Shown here: piece after piece, positions 26,531-35,006 of the stretch
How positions within the stretch are numbered: the stretch's first letter is position 1
Layout of the letters: each line of letters begins with the position of its first letter
NCBI RefSeq assembly: GCF_000403785.1
Contig: NZ_APHJ01000019.1
Location: 248,001 to 312,000 of the forward strand
DNA length: 64,000 nt
DNA from: Gillisia sp. CAL575
Lineage (GTDB): Bacteria; Bacteroidota; Bacteroidia; Flavobacteriales; Flavobacteriaceae
Direction of reading: 5' to 3'
The notes under the pieces: model-generated
Seen by the model: the letters and a program-made list of their open reading frames with translations, nothing else
The model's database searches: none
What the model was told of the DNA's origin: nothing
Program-made: the position numbers and the translations under genes

Positions 26531-28279
26531 ATGGAAAATAAAAAGATAATTATAATTGTAATCGCCACTCTAATAGTAGGAGCTGGCTTAGGTTGGTTAC
26601 TAAAACCTTCCAGTGCAGCATCGGAAAATGTGGCTATGGAATCTGCTGAAGGACATGATCATGAAGGAGATTCTGTAGCGGAAATTTGGACTTGTTCTAT
26701 GCACCCACAGATAAGACAATCGGAACCGGGAGCATGTCCAATATGCGGAATGGACCTAATTCCCTTAAAAACGGAAGACGCCGGAGGCGATCCCGATAGC
26801 TACCAGATGAGTGAAAATGCTATTAAGTTAGCAAACATTACTTCAGAAATAGTGGGAACGGGAAGTGCATCAAAAGAATTAAGACTGAATGGAAAAGTTC
26901 AAGTAGACGAAAGAAATTCCTATTCCCAATCTACCCATATTCCCGGGAGAATAGAGCAGCTCTCAATTAATTTCACGGGTGAAAAAGTAAGCAGGGGACA
27001 AACCTTGGCTATGGTGTATTCTCCGGAATTGGTTAATGCTCAAGAGGAATTATTACAGGCAGCAAGCATTAAAGCTAGTCAGCCGGAATTATTTGAAGCA
27101 GCAAAAGAGAAATTAAGAAATTGGAAAATAGGGAATTCCCAGATCGACCGTATCCTGGCAAATGGTAAAGCTATCCAGCGATTTCCAATTGGAGCAGATG
27201 TAAACGGTATTGTTACTGAAAAAATAGTGGAATTGGGAGACTATGTAGAACGCGGAATGCCACTTTACGAAATCTCTGATCTTTCTAAAGTTTGGGTGCT
27301 TTTTGATCTTTATGAAAGTGAATTGGCGTGGGTTAAGGAAGGGAGTAAGGTTAAGTATACTGTGAATTCTATACCAGGAGAAACCTTCGAAGGAACTATA
27401 AGTTTTGTGGATCCTATTATTAACTCCCAAACCAGAGTTGCATCGGCAAGAATAGAGGTAAATAATAAGGACGGAAGATTAAAACCAGAAATGTTTGTTT
27501 CGGGAATAGTGAAAAATGAAGGTTCTAAAACGGACACTCAGGAAATTGTAATTCCGAAGTCGGCAGTGTTATGGACAGGAACCAGATCTGTGGTTTATAT
27601 GAAAGAAATTGTAAATGGAAGATCAAGTTTTAAATTAAGGGAAATAGTTTTAGGCCCGGGTTTAGGGGATTCTTATATAGTTAAGGAAGGACTAACCTCT
27701 GGGGAGGAAATTGTTACTAACGGTACTTTTACAGTAGATGCTGCTGTTCAGCTTTCAGGGAGACCAAGTATGATGAGTCCTAAATCGGAATCAACAACAA
27801 AAACATCAGATTCTTTTGTGAAAGTTGCTATTTCAGAAAATGAAAAACAGGAATTTGAGGGTATTTTGACTAATTACCTAAAGATTAAAGACGCACTTGT
27901 AGAAGACGATTATTCTTCAGCAAAAAAGTTGAATTCCAAAGTTAATGATCAGATAAATAACATTAACAAATCTCAATTTAATAATGAGGCAGGGAAGATC
28001 TGGGAAAGTTTTCAGAAAGAATTGCTAGCCTCTACAAATACAATGGCAACTGCTAAGGATATTAAAGAGATGAGAAACAATTTTGATGAGTTTTCTGAAA
28101 CTATGATTGGTATGGTTAAAACGTTTCAATTAACGAGTAAAGAGCTTTATGTGTTGCACTGTCCTATGGTAGATAGCAATAAGGGATCCGATTGGTTGAG
28201 TGCTTCTTCAGAAATAAAGAACCCTTTTTACGGGAGTGCTATGTTAACCTGCGGGGAATTAAAATCTACAATTAAATGA
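26531..28279 (+). CDS. cusB: CusB-like efflux adaptor with heavy-metal-binding and DUF3347 domains
   Basis: 582 residues from the ATG at 26531; upstream codons in frame overlap the TolC gene and precede no signal, so they are not favoured. Layout: N-terminal membrane anchor (5-24), a heavy-metal-binding module (about 52-79, WTCSMHPQIRQSEPGACP then ICGMDLIPL), the RND adaptor region with lipoyl, alpha-hairpin and beta-barrel segments, and a C-terminal DUF3347 domain (about 440-582) ending HCPM, KGSDWL, KNPFYGSAM and CGEL. The adaptor bridges the pump and the channel in the periplasm, and the two metal modules would hand over or sense copper. Its stop overlaps the next small gene (ATGA). Confidence 0.92.
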   Translation: MENKKIIIIVIATLIVGAGLGWLLKPSSAASENVAMESAEGHDHEGDSVAEIWTCSMHPQIRQSEPGACPICGMDLIPLKTEDAGGDPDSYQMSENAIKLANITSEIVGTGSASKELRLNGKVQVDERNSYSQSTHIPGRIEQLSINFTGEKVSRGQTLAMVYSPELVNAQEELLQAASIKASQPELFEAAKEKLRNWKIGNSQIDRILANGKAIQRFPIGADVNGIVTEKIVELGDYVERGMPLYEISDLSKVWVLFDLYESELAWVKEGSKVKYTVNSIPGETFEGTISFVDPIINSQTRVASARIEVNNKDGRLKPEMFVSGIVKNEGSKTDTQEIVIPKSAVLWTGTRSVVYMKEIVNGRSSFKLREIVLGPGLGDSYIVKEGLTSGEEIVTNGTFTVDAAVQLSGRPSMMSPKSESTTKTSDSFVKVAISENEKQEFEGILTNYLKIKDALVEDDYSSAKKLNSKVNDQINNINKSQFNNEAGKIWESFQKELLASTNTMATAKDIKEMRNNFDEFSETMIGMVKTFQLTSKELYVLHCPMVDSNKGSDWLSASSEIKNPFYGSAMLTCGELKSTIK

Positions 28280-28407
28280 AAAAATGCTGTCAAGTAGATG
28301 ATCCGAAACCAAAATCGAAATTTAAAAAATGGAGTGTCAGATTGATTTATGGAATAGTTTCATTCACCTTAATATTCTTAGCCCTAAAACAAGTATTAAA
28401 CTTTTAA
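28276..28407 (+). CDS. 43-residue membrane microprotein with CC motif
   Basis: ATG overlaps the cusB stop (ATGA), and the frame runs 43 codons to TAA, 10 bases before the next gene. The product starts MKKCCQVDDPKPK, is basic up to residue 18, then has one membrane helix (LIYGIVSFTLIFLALK). The vicinal cysteines at 4 and 5 would face the cytoplasm. Coupling to cusB argues that it is translated. No named family recognised; a small copper-binding or pump-associated subunit is a guess from context. Confidence 0.6.
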   Translation: MKKCCQVDDPKPKSKFKKWSVRLIYGIVSFTLIFLALKQVLNF

Positions 28408-28417
28408 AAATAGAATC

Positions 28418-29005
28418 ATGAAAAAAACAATTTTAACAAGCTTTATAGCCATAATTAGTTTAGCTGCGTTTTCACAAAATGAGCATGCAAATCATAATAT
28501 AAATGCTGAAACTAAACAAGATTCCACCACACCTAAAAAAGTATTGAGTCCGCACACCAGTGCAATGGCTATGGTAGGAGACGCACATGTGCACATAGAT
28601 TATTCTTCTCCAAGTGTCAGAAATAGGATGGTTTTTGGAGGTTTGGTTGGCTATAATACAGTTTGGCAAGCTGGAGCTCATAAAGCAACTTGGATAGAAA
28701 CCAACAAAAATTTGAAGATAGGCGGTAAAACTTTACCTGCCGGGAAATATGGATTTTTCTTAGTTCCCGGAAAAAAAGAGTGGAAAGTAATGTTCAATTC
28801 TAAATGGGATCAGCATGGTAAGGATGAATATAGTGAAGCAGAGGATGTTTTAGTTACAAGTGTAGTTGTAAAGACGCTAGATATTACTCAAGAAGTACTT
28901 ACCTATAAGGTTAATGATAATAAGAACAACAAAGGTGTGATCTCTTTAGCTTGGGAAAATTCTAAAATTGAGATTCCGTTCGAGGTTCTGGTATCTAAAA
29001 AATAA
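28418..29005 (+). CDS. DUF2911 domain secreted protein
   Basis: 195 residues with a signal peptide (SFIAIISLAAFSQ). The DUF2911 domain fills the rest: SPHTSAMAMVGDAHVHIDYS, RMVFGGLVGYNTVWQAGA, TLPAGKYGFFLVPGK and EYSEAEDVLV. This is a Bacteroidota envelope family of unknown biochemical function. An N-terminal NEHANHN stretch with several histidines is present after the signal. It lies within the copper island between the adaptor gene and a cysteine-rich lipoprotein, but DUF2911 proteins also occur outside metal loci. Confidence 0.87.
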   Translation: MKKTILTSFIAIISLAAFSQNEHANHNINAETKQDSTTPKKVLSPHTSAMAMVGDAHVHIDYSSPSVRNRMVFGGLVGYNTVWQAGAHKATWIETNKNLKIGGKTLPAGKYGFFLVPGKKEWKVMFNSKWDQHGKDEYSEAEDVLVTSVVVKTLDITQEVLTYKVNDNKNNKGVISLAWENSKIEIPFEVLVSKK

Positions 29006-29051
29006 ATCAACATAAAATTTAAGAGTAAAAACATTTTAATAAAAATAGATC

Positions 29052-29489
29052 ATGAAAAATATAATTAAAAAGATAAGCCTAGTACTTGTTTTAAGCATTG
29101 CCTTTGTGGGATGTAAAAATTCGCAAGAAGAAAATAAGGATCAAATGACACTTGAAGAAGCTCCTGCAACACAGGAGAAAAAAGAGATTTTAGCCTCAAA
29201 TTATCAGTTAGGGGATCATATTCCTAACGAATTGGTTTGTATGGTAAATAACGCCTATATGGGAACCCCACAAATCCAGGTTCCAGTAGGTGGGAAAACT
29301 TATTATGGTTGTTGCGATATGTGCGTAGGTAAATTGAATAATGATGAAAATGCCAGAATGGGGCAAGACCCATTGAGTGGTAAAATGATAGATAAATCTC
29401 AAGCTTATATAATTCTTTCTAATGAGGATGGAGCAGTTGCTTATTTTGAATCTGAGGATTCTTATAAGAAGTATAAAAATCAACTGTAA
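29052..29489 (+). CDS. lipoprotein with TRASH/YHS-like cysteine motif
   Basis: 145 residues; lipoprotein signal LVLSIAFVGCKNSQEEN. The mature part has ELVCMVNNAYMG followed by GKTYYGCCDMCVGKL, a C...CCxxC arrangement resembling the treble-clef of TRASH/YHS metal domains, in which a first cysteine precedes a YYGCC-type turn. Such domains bind copper or other soft metals. Two more methionines lie close by (ARMGQDPLSGKM). It stands between DUF2911 and the first HMA-AraC regulator. Copper binding at the outer membrane is the likely role; the family name is tentative. Confidence 0.75.
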   Translation: MKNIIKKISLVLVLSIAFVGCKNSQEENKDQMTLEEAPATQEKKEILASNYQLGDHIPNELVCMVNNAYMGTPQIQVPVGGKTYYGCCDMCVGKLNNDENARMGQDPLSGKMIDKSQAYIILSNEDGAVAYFESEDSYKKYKNQL

Positions 29490-29542
29490 GAATGCAGTAA
29501 TAAACTGCTAGTTCAATTTCAATAATTTAATTTCAAATTATC

Positions 29543-30157
29543 ATGACTAAAGAATTCTTCATCAAAAATATGGTTTGCGATCGATGCATCAAGGTGGTAA
29601 GAAATGAATTGACTGCTGAAGGCATGCATGTTTTGGAGGTTTTTTTAGGAAGGGTAATAATAGAATCGGAAGATGAGGTTTTAGATAAGCAGAAATTGAA
29701 CAAGGTTTTGGATGCAAATGGGTTTTCACTAATAGGCAGTCCCGATGCAGTAATTTCTGAAGCGGTTAAAATTGAATTGATCACACTATTAAATAAGGTA
29801 CCACTTAATATTGGAGGAAAACTCTCAGACTTGCTTTCAGCAAAATTGAATTCTGACTACTCTAAAATTAGCAAGATTTTTTCGATTACTGAAAAGATTA
29901 CCATTGAGAAGTATTTTATAAAGTTAAAGATTGAGAAAGTAAAGGAATTAATCCAATCTCAGGAACATAACTTTACAGAGATAAGTCAGTTGTTGGATTA
30001 TAATAATATGAATTATTTATCCCGTCAATTTAAAAGTGAAACAGGTATGAGTTTAACGGAATACAAGGGTTTAAATGAAGATTTTAGGAATTCTTTAGAC
30101 CAAATTGTAAAAAATATTCCTAAAATGTTAACAACAAGAGTCCTAGCTATACTATAA
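29543..30157 (+). CDS. AraC-type regulator with N-terminal HMA-like CxxC domain (copy 1)
   Basis: 204 residues. Residues 1-70 resemble a heavy-metal-associated (HMA) fold: FFIKNMVCDRCIKVVRNEL has the metal site CxxC at Cys12 and Cys15, followed by the beta-alpha-beta pattern of Atx1-like domains. Residues about 80-175 form an AraC/XylS DNA-binding region with both helix-turn-helices; the second contains FTEISQLLDYNNMNYLSRQF and the closing GMSLTEYKG. I infer a cytoplasmic regulator that senses Cu(I) by the HMA-like domain and controls island genes. A paralogue with the same layout lies at 38634. It is 53 bases past the lipoprotein gene and 27 before a DUF3347 gene that has its own promoter match. 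Confidence 0.82.
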   Translation: MTKEFFIKNMVCDRCIKVVRNELTAEGMHVLEVFLGRVIIESEDEVLDKQKLNKVLDANGFSLIGSPDAVISEAVKIELITLLNKVPLNIGGKLSDLLSAKLNSDYSKISKIFSITEKITIEKYFIKLKIEKVKELIQSQEHNFTEISQLLDYNNMNYLSRQFKSETGMSLTEYKGLNEDFRNSLDQIVKNIPKMLTTRVLAIL

Positions 30158-30162
30158 TTTTG
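30155..30162 (+). promoter_or_regulatory. candidate -7 element for the DUF3347 lipoprotein gene
   Basis: TAATTTTG followed by C, an exact TAnnTTTG match, starts at the stop codon of the regulator and ends 22 bases before the next ATG. No clear -33 element, which could suit an activator-dependent promoter. Confidence 0.4.
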
Positions 30163-30184
30163 CAGTCAACCAAAAACTAATCAA

Positions 30185-30733
30185 ATGAAAACCAAAATTT
30201 TAAGTCTCAGTATGGTCTCTTTAATCGCTATTGGTTTTACATCTTGTGGTGAAGATGTGAAAAAGCAGACTGTGGAAATTAATACTCCGAAAGAAATAAA
30301 AAAATCGGAAAAAAAGACAGCAGATGTGGCTGATCAAGATTTTATTGATGGAATGACAGGAAAAGTTTGGCATAACTATCTGGAAATTAAAATGGCACTT
30401 ACCAATGCTGATGCTGGTACTGTTAAAGATGTTGCAGGTGAAATGGCTGAAGCCTTTTCAGAGGAACGTGCAGAAATGAAATCTTTAGCAAAGGAAATGG
30501 CAGTTACAGATGATATTGAAAAGCAGCGCGCATTATTCGCTCAATTTACTGATAAGGCAGGACCTATGTTTGAAGATGCTTTATCTGGGGGAACTATTTA
30601 TAAAAAGTTCTGCCCAATGGCTTTTAATAATAAGGGAGCATATTGGTATGCAGATGTAGAAGGGATCTCTAACCCTTATTTTGGATCTAAAATGCCTAAT
30701 TGTGGGTCAATTAGCAAAACCATCAAAAAATAA
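30185..30733 (+). CDS. DUF3347 lipoprotein (copy A)
   Basis: 182 residues. Lipoprotein signal ends IAIGFTSCGEDV. The mature part is helical and ends with the metal-site-like block seen four times in this window: KFCPMAFNNKGAYWYAD, then ISNPYFGSKMPNCG. Cys, Met and a second Cys at fixed spacing suggest a soft-metal site. The domain is known as DUF3347 and is also the C-terminus of the adaptor at 26531. Likely a periplasm-facing copper binder; no enzymatic role is visible. It is the first gene after regulator copy 1. Confidence 0.83.
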   Translation: MKTKILSLSMVSLIAIGFTSCGEDVKKQTVEINTPKEIKKSEKKTADVADQDFIDGMTGKVWHNYLEIKMALTNADAGTVKDVAGEMAEAFSEERAEMKSLAKEMAVTDDIEKQRALFAQFTDKAGPMFEDALSGGTIYKKFCPMAFNNKGAYWYADVEGISNPYFGSKMPNCGSISKTIKK

Positions 30734-30766
30734 AATCATCTTGTACTAACTATAAAATCAGAAAAA

Positions 30767-31258
30767 ATGAATTCAGAAGAAAAAAATCATAAGGAAATGA
30801 GTGGAAATTACGGAAAGTTTTTCTTGATGCTTGGTTTATCATTTGTTGCCATGTATATCACAATGTACTTGAACACCTATGAGTGGGACCATGTCTATTT
30901 TAGTCTTACAAGATTTTATATGAGTAGTATGGGTATTGCTGCCATGGCTGTAATTATGTTATCTCTCATGCTAAATATGTATAAAAACAAGAAAAAGAAC
31001 ATGGCAATTTTTGTCGGAAGCTTTTTACTATTTGTTAGTGCGTTAGGACTTGTAAGAGCACAGGCCCCAATTATTGGGGATGTGCTTTGGATGAAAGCCA
31101 TGATTCCCCATCACTCCATTGCCATTTTAGTAAGTGAGCGGGCAGATATACAAGACCCAGAGGTTAAAAAACTAGCTGAGGAAATTATTGAAGCTCAAGC
31201 TAGGGAAATAGCTCAAATGAAAAAGATGCTATATAGATTAGAAAATGCTGAGAAATAA
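30767..31258 (+). CDS. DUF305 membrane protein
   Basis: 163 residues. Three membrane helices (about 13-31, 44-66 and 73-95) are followed by a C-terminal helical region with KAMIPHHSIAILVSERADI and IIEAQAREIAQMKKMLYRL, the DUF305 signature including the conserved HH pair. DUF305 proteins often accompany copper resistance genes and are proposed to bind metal in the envelope, with the His pair as candidate ligands. This version has more membrane helices than typical secreted DUF305 proteins. It ends 5 bases before a strong terminator. Confidence 0.85.
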   Translation: MNSEEKNHKEMSGNYGKFFLMLGLSFVAMYITMYLNTYEWDHVYFSLTRFYMSSMGIAAMAVIMLSLMLNMYKNKKKNMAIFVGSFLLFVSALGLVRAQAPIIGDVLWMKAMIPHHSIAILVSERADIQDPEVKKLAEEIIEAQAREIAQMKKMLYRLENAEK

Positions 31259-31263
31259 TAAGG

Positions 31264-31297
31264 AAAATGCCCAAATCTATAATTTGGGCATTTTTTT
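31264..31297 (+). terminator. intrinsic terminator after DUF305 gene
   Basis: A 12-bp perfect stem (31265-31276 with 31282-31293), 5-base loop, then a run of Ts. It separates the cusA-to-DUF305 block from the multicopper oxidase block. Confidence 0.88.
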
Positions 31298-31366
31298 AAC
31301 TCACAGAATACCATAGAAAAATAATGAGGTCAATTTGATCTCAGCTATTGATTGAATAAAGAAATT

Positions 31367-33964
31367 ATGAAAAAGAAATATTATTTAAATTTTATAGTTC
31401 TGCTTTTTGTAGGCGTGCTGGGTTTTTCTCAAAATCCAGAAGCTAGAGAAGGGAATCCTGATAATTTGCCAGAGCACGAGTACACTTTGACCCTTAAAGA
31501 GGAAATGGTGAATAAGGCAGGTAAAGATGTAATGGGGATGACGGTTAATGGAGGCATTCCAGGACCTATTCTCAATTTTAAAGAAGGAGAATATGCTGTT
31601 ATTTACGTAAAAAATGATATGAGTGTAGAGACTTCTATTCACTGGCATGGAATGATCTTGCCTAATTTCTTTGATGGAGTGCCCTATTTAACAACCCCGC
31701 CTATAGAACCTGGACATACTTTTAAATATGAATTTCCTATAAACCAATCTGGTACCTATTGGTATCATTCTCATACAATGTTACAAGAACAAAGTGGTGT
31801 ATTTGGATCAATTGTAATTCAACCTAAGGAAAAAACATTGGATTATGATAAAGAGTTAGTATTAATGCTTTCAGACTGGACCAATGAGAAGCCTAAGAAT
31901 GTTCTTAGAAATCTTAAAAGAGGGAATGAGTGGTATAGCATGAAAAAGGGAACTTCTACGCCTTTAAACCAAGTAATTGCTCGTGGTGCCTTAGGTGCCC
32001 AAGTTGATTTTTGGAGACAAAGAATGGAAGGAGCAGATATCGCTGATGTGTATTACCCAGCTTTTTTAATTAATGGGGAAGAGAAAGTCGAGTATCCTGA
32101 ATTTAAAGCGGGGGAAAAAGTACGATTAAGAATTATAGATGGTTCTGCCTCTACTTCTTTTTGGATGACATTTGGTGGTGAAACCCCAACTTTAATCTCT
32201 GCAGATGGATTAGATGTAGTTCCAGTTAAGAAAAATAAAACTTTTATTGGGGTCGCAGAAACTTACGATTTTATAGTGGAGATCCCTCAAGATGGGAAAA
32301 TTGAATTCAGAATTACAGCACAAGATGGATCTGGAACAGCTTCATCCTTTTTAGGATCCGGGAAAATTTTAGAAGCATTAGATGTTCCTAGGCCAGATAA
32401 AATTGCGATGATGCAAAAAATGGCAAAGATGAAAATGAAAATGGGCGCTCCTGCATTAAAGGCTAATCCTGGGAAAGATGAGCGATATGAGATGAAAGAG
32501 AAATACGGCATGCAGATGGACGGTATGCAAATGGACGGTATGCAGATGGATGGCATGAATCATTCTAAAGAGTTTATGAACAAAATGAACGATGTGAAAC
32601 CAGCTCTTCAACATAAAAAACCGAAAGACACCGTTCAGCATAATACAAAACATGTAGAACTGCCAAGTATTTCTAAGCCCATGGATGATATGGATCATAC
32701 CATGATGAGGAAAGATACTATGAATATGGATCACTCTAAAATGGAAATGAAGAAAGGTACCATGTTGATGGACCACTCCAAAATGGATCACACTAATATG
32801 GAGATGAAGAAGGATACCATGATGATGGATCATTCTAAGATGGAAATGAAGAAGGATACCATGATGATGGACCATTCCAAAATGGATATGGAAGATTCAT
32901 CAAAAATGGATATGAGTAACGATAGGAAAAAGGGCGGTATGCAAGGAATGGAGATGTTTTCAGAATATAATTATGATTATTTGAAATCACCTGAAAAAAC
33001 CACGTACGATAAAGATTTTCCTGTAAATGAGATCCTATTAAATCTTACAGGGAACATGAACAGATATATCTGGAGTATGAATGGAGTGCCACTTTCAGAA
33101 ACCGATAAGATTAAAATTAAAGGTGGAGAGGTTACTAGAATTACTTTGAACAACTTGACTATGATGCATCATCCAATGCACTTGCATGGGCATTTCTTTA
33201 GAGTAATTAATGAAAACGGAGAATACTCACCACTAAAACATACGGTAAATGTGCCTCCAATGAAGGAGATCACTATAGAATTTTATGGAGATGAATATGG
33301 AGATTGGTTCTTTCATTGTCATATCCTATATCACATGATGGGAGGTATGGCAAGAGTAATTAGCTATGATACCCCTAGAGATGAGCGTTTAAAAGAGCAT
33401 CCTGTTTCAAAATTAGTGGACGAAACAGATATGTGGTATTCATGGGGAATAGTAGATGCCGCTTCTCATATGACAGAATTAAATTTGGTAACTTCTAATA
33501 TTCGAAATCAATTTAATGTAACCGCAGAATATGGTTGGAATAAAAATTTGGAAGCTGAAGTAAGTTATGAGCGTTACTTATTTGACTATTTACGGGTTTT
33601 TGGTGGGGTGAATATAGAAAATGAAATGGAAGATAGTCTAGAGGAGCTAAATACAACTGCAATAGCCGGAATTAGATATTTAACACCTTACCTATTTAAT
33701 TTAGATGTTAGAATTGATAGTGAACTACGTCCGCAAATAAGTTTAAGTAGAGAAATAATGATATTTCCAAGAACGGCCATTTTTGGAGTATATGAATATC
33801 AAGCAGATTTTGGTTGGGTAAATGATTTACCTGCCGGTGATAATTTTGAAAAAGAAGTGACTTGGAGCGCTGGGATGGAATATTTCTTATCTAGAAATTT
33901 CTCTTTAATGGGAAGTTATGATAATAGGTTTGGTGCCGGTGGAGGACTATCAATAAGATTTTAA
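31367..33964 (+). CDS. multicopper oxidase (CopA-like) with Met/His repeats and C-terminal barrel-like domain
   Basis: 865 residues from the ATG at 31367, which gives a clean signal peptide; a TTG five codons upstream is possible. Three cupredoxin domains: HWHG at 92-95 and YHSH near 130 in the first, HPMHLHGH (602-609) and FHCHILYH (649-656) in the last, with type-1 ligands Cys651, His656 and Met661. Between domains 2 and 3 (about 380-510) lies a Met/His/Asp-rich insert made of tandem repeats. After Met661 about 185 residues resemble the outer-membrane CopB/PcoB type, with alternating strands and a final aromatic in GGGLSIRF. It would oxidise Cu(I) to Cu(II) outside the cytoplasm; the tail may anchor it to the outer membrane. 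Confidence 0.88.
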   Translation: MKKKYYLNFIVLLFVGVLGFSQNPEAREGNPDNLPEHEYTLTLKEEMVNKAGKDVMGMTVNGGIPGPILNFKEGEYAVIYVKNDMSVETSIHWHGMILPNFFDGVPYLTTPPIEPGHTFKYEFPINQSGTYWYHSHTMLQEQSGVFGSIVIQPKEKTLDYDKELVLMLSDWTNEKPKNVLRNLKRGNEWYSMKKGTSTPLNQVIARGALGAQVDFWRQRMEGADIADVYYPAFLINGEEKVEYPEFKAGEKVRLRIIDGSASTSFWMTFGGETPTLISADGLDVVPVKKNKTFIGVAETYDFIVEIPQDGKIEFRITAQDGSGTASSFLGSGKILEALDVPRPDKIAMMQKMAKMKMKMGAPALKANPGKDERYEMKEKYGMQMDGMQMDGMQMDGMNHSKEFMNKMNDVKPALQHKKPKDTVQHNTKHVELPSISKPMDDMDHTMMRKDTMNMDHSKMEMKKGTMLMDHSKMDHTNMEMKKDTMMMDHSKMEMKKDTMMMDHSKMDMEDSSKMDMSNDRKKGGMQGMEMFSEYNYDYLKSPEKTTYDKDFPVNEILLNLTGNMNRYIWSMNGVPLSETDKIKIKGGEVTRITLNNLTMMHHPMHLHGHFFRVINENGEYSPLKHTVNVPPMKEITIEFYGDEYGDWFFHCHILYHMMGGMARVISYDTPRDERLKEHPVSKLVDETDMWYSWGIVDAASHMTELNLVTSNIRNQFNVTAEYGWNKNLEAEVSYERYLFDYLRVFGGVNIENEMEDSLEELNTTAIAGIRYLTPYLFNLDVRIDSELRPQISLSREIMIFPRTAIFGVYEYQADFGWVNDLPAGDNFEKEVTWSAGMEYFLSRNFSLMGSYDNRFGAGGGLSIRF
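32510..32554 (+). repeat. three tandem 15-base units encoding MQMDG
   Basis: ATGCAGATGGACGGT occurs three times with single-base differences, followed by another ATG, inside the oxidase gene. Each unit encodes Met-Gln-Met-Asp-Gly. Confidence 0.85.
32714..32890 (+). repeat. four tandem 36-57-base units encoding Met/His/Lys-rich blocks
   Basis: Units at 32714-32755, 32756-32812, 32813-32854 and 32855-32890 each encode a variant of DTMMMDHSKMEMKK. Two units have the 42-base length, one carries a 15-base insert and the last is short. Near identity of the third and fourth starts suggests recent duplication. Confidence 0.82.
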
Positions 33965-33985
33965 TTTAATTACAAATAAAAAAAC

Positions 33986-34378
33986 ATGAACATGAATTAT
34001 TATTTTAATAAAACAGTAAAAGGAAATTTTGAAGATATAATAGATAAAGTTTCCAAAGAATTAGAGAAAGAAGGATTCGGTGTTTTAACCGATATAGATC
34101 TTAAGGCAACTTTTAAAAAGAAGCTCGATGTAGATTTTCAGAATTACAGAATTTTGGGGGCATGTAATGCGCCTTATGCTCATAAAGCATTAGCTGCAGA
34201 AGATAAGGTAGGAACTATGCTGCCATGTAATGTGATTGTTCAGCAACTCGATGACAATTCCATTGAAATTGCAGCAGTTAATCCTATAGCTTCGATGCAA
34301 GCCATTAACAATTCAGAATTAAAGGAAATAGCTGATGAAATTTCAGAAAAATTAAAAAAGGTTATCAATAATATTTAA
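33986..34378 (+). CDS. DUF302 domain protein
   Basis: 130 residues without a signal peptide. The DUF302 domain has KELEKEGFGVLTDIDLKATF and NYRILGACNAPYAHKALAAE followed by GTMLPCNVIVQQL. The two cysteines (in LGACN and LPCN) are regular features. DUF302 proteins are widespread, often near sulfur or metal genes, and their reaction is not established. It follows the oxidase by 21 bases and precedes a DUF3347 lipoprotein by 10, so it is in their operon. A cytoplasmic soft-metal or thiol role is a guess from context. Confidence 0.87.
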   Translation: MNMNYYFNKTVKGNFEDIIDKVSKELEKEGFGVLTDIDLKATFKKKLDVDFQNYRILGACNAPYAHKALAAEDKVGTMLPCNVIVQQLDDNSIEIAAVNPIASMQAINNSELKEIADEISEKLKKVINNI

Positions 34379-34388
34379 AATAAACAGG

Positions 34389-35006
34389 ATGAAAAATATA
34401 AAATCAATACTAAGCGTAATGCTTATCACAATCCTAACTTTCACAGTAACTTCATGTCGAGATACCAAGAAAGAGGATGATAATGGGATGGATCATGACG
34501 ATATGGAGATGGAACATGATGATATGGATATGAATGACTCCTCAATGAATTCAGCCGAAAATAAGGGAATGACTCAAGACAAATCGGCATCAGATGCTAT
34601 TGTTACAAACTATTTAGAAATAAAAAATGCCTTGGTTGCAGATAATACCGAAGCTGCTGCATCTTCAGGAGGAAAACTAGTAAGTGTTTTTGAAGCATTT
34701 GAGGTTTCTAATTATTCAGAAGCAGAACAAAAAGAACTTAAGGAGATTATAGAAAACGCTAAGGAGCAAGCAGAACATATTGCAGATAGCCCAGTGGACC
34801 ACCAAAGAGAGCATTTTGAAATTTTAAGTAAAGACGTGGTAGATCTTATTGCAATTACTGGAACGAATAAAACTTTGTATCAAGATTTTTGCCCTATGTA
34901 TAATGACGGGAAAGGTGCTATTTGGTTAAGTGAAATCAAAGAGATTAAAAATCCTTTCTATGGAAGCAAAATGCTTACTTGTGGAACTATGCAAAAAGAG
35001 ATCTAA
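34389..35006 (+). CDS. DUF3347 lipoprotein with Asp/His/Met-rich linker (copy B)
   Basis: 205 residues. Lipoprotein signal LTFTVTSCRDTKK is followed by an acidic, His/Met-rich stretch (MDHDDMEMEHDDMDMNDS), a likely metal-binding linker. The rest is the DUF3347 domain, ending DFCPMYNDGKGAIWLSE, then KNPFYGSKMLTCG. The final block is closest in wording to that of the adaptor at 26531. It ends directly before the GTG start of the next gene with no gap. Likely a copper-binding outer-membrane lipoprotein. Confidence 0.84.
   Translation: MKNIKSILSVMLITILTFTVTSCRDTKKEDDNGMDHDDMEMEHDDMDMNDSSMNSAENKGMTQDKSASDAIVTNYLEIKNALVADNTEAAASSGGKLVSVFEAFEVSNYSEAEQKELKEIIENAKEQAEHIADSPVDHQREHFEILSKDVVDLIAITGTNKTLYQDFCPMYNDGKGAIWLSEIKEIKNPFYGSKMLTCGTMQKEI

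Noticed and set aside
32456-32875. A 139-codon reverse frame rich in His, antisense to the oxidase repeats
   Set aside because: It is the complement of the ATG-rich Met repeats (CAT read backwards); no independent signal.
32510-32890. Tandem repeats considered as a CRISPR-like array
   Set aside because: Units are coding, in frame and without spacers; they encode Met/His-rich protein.
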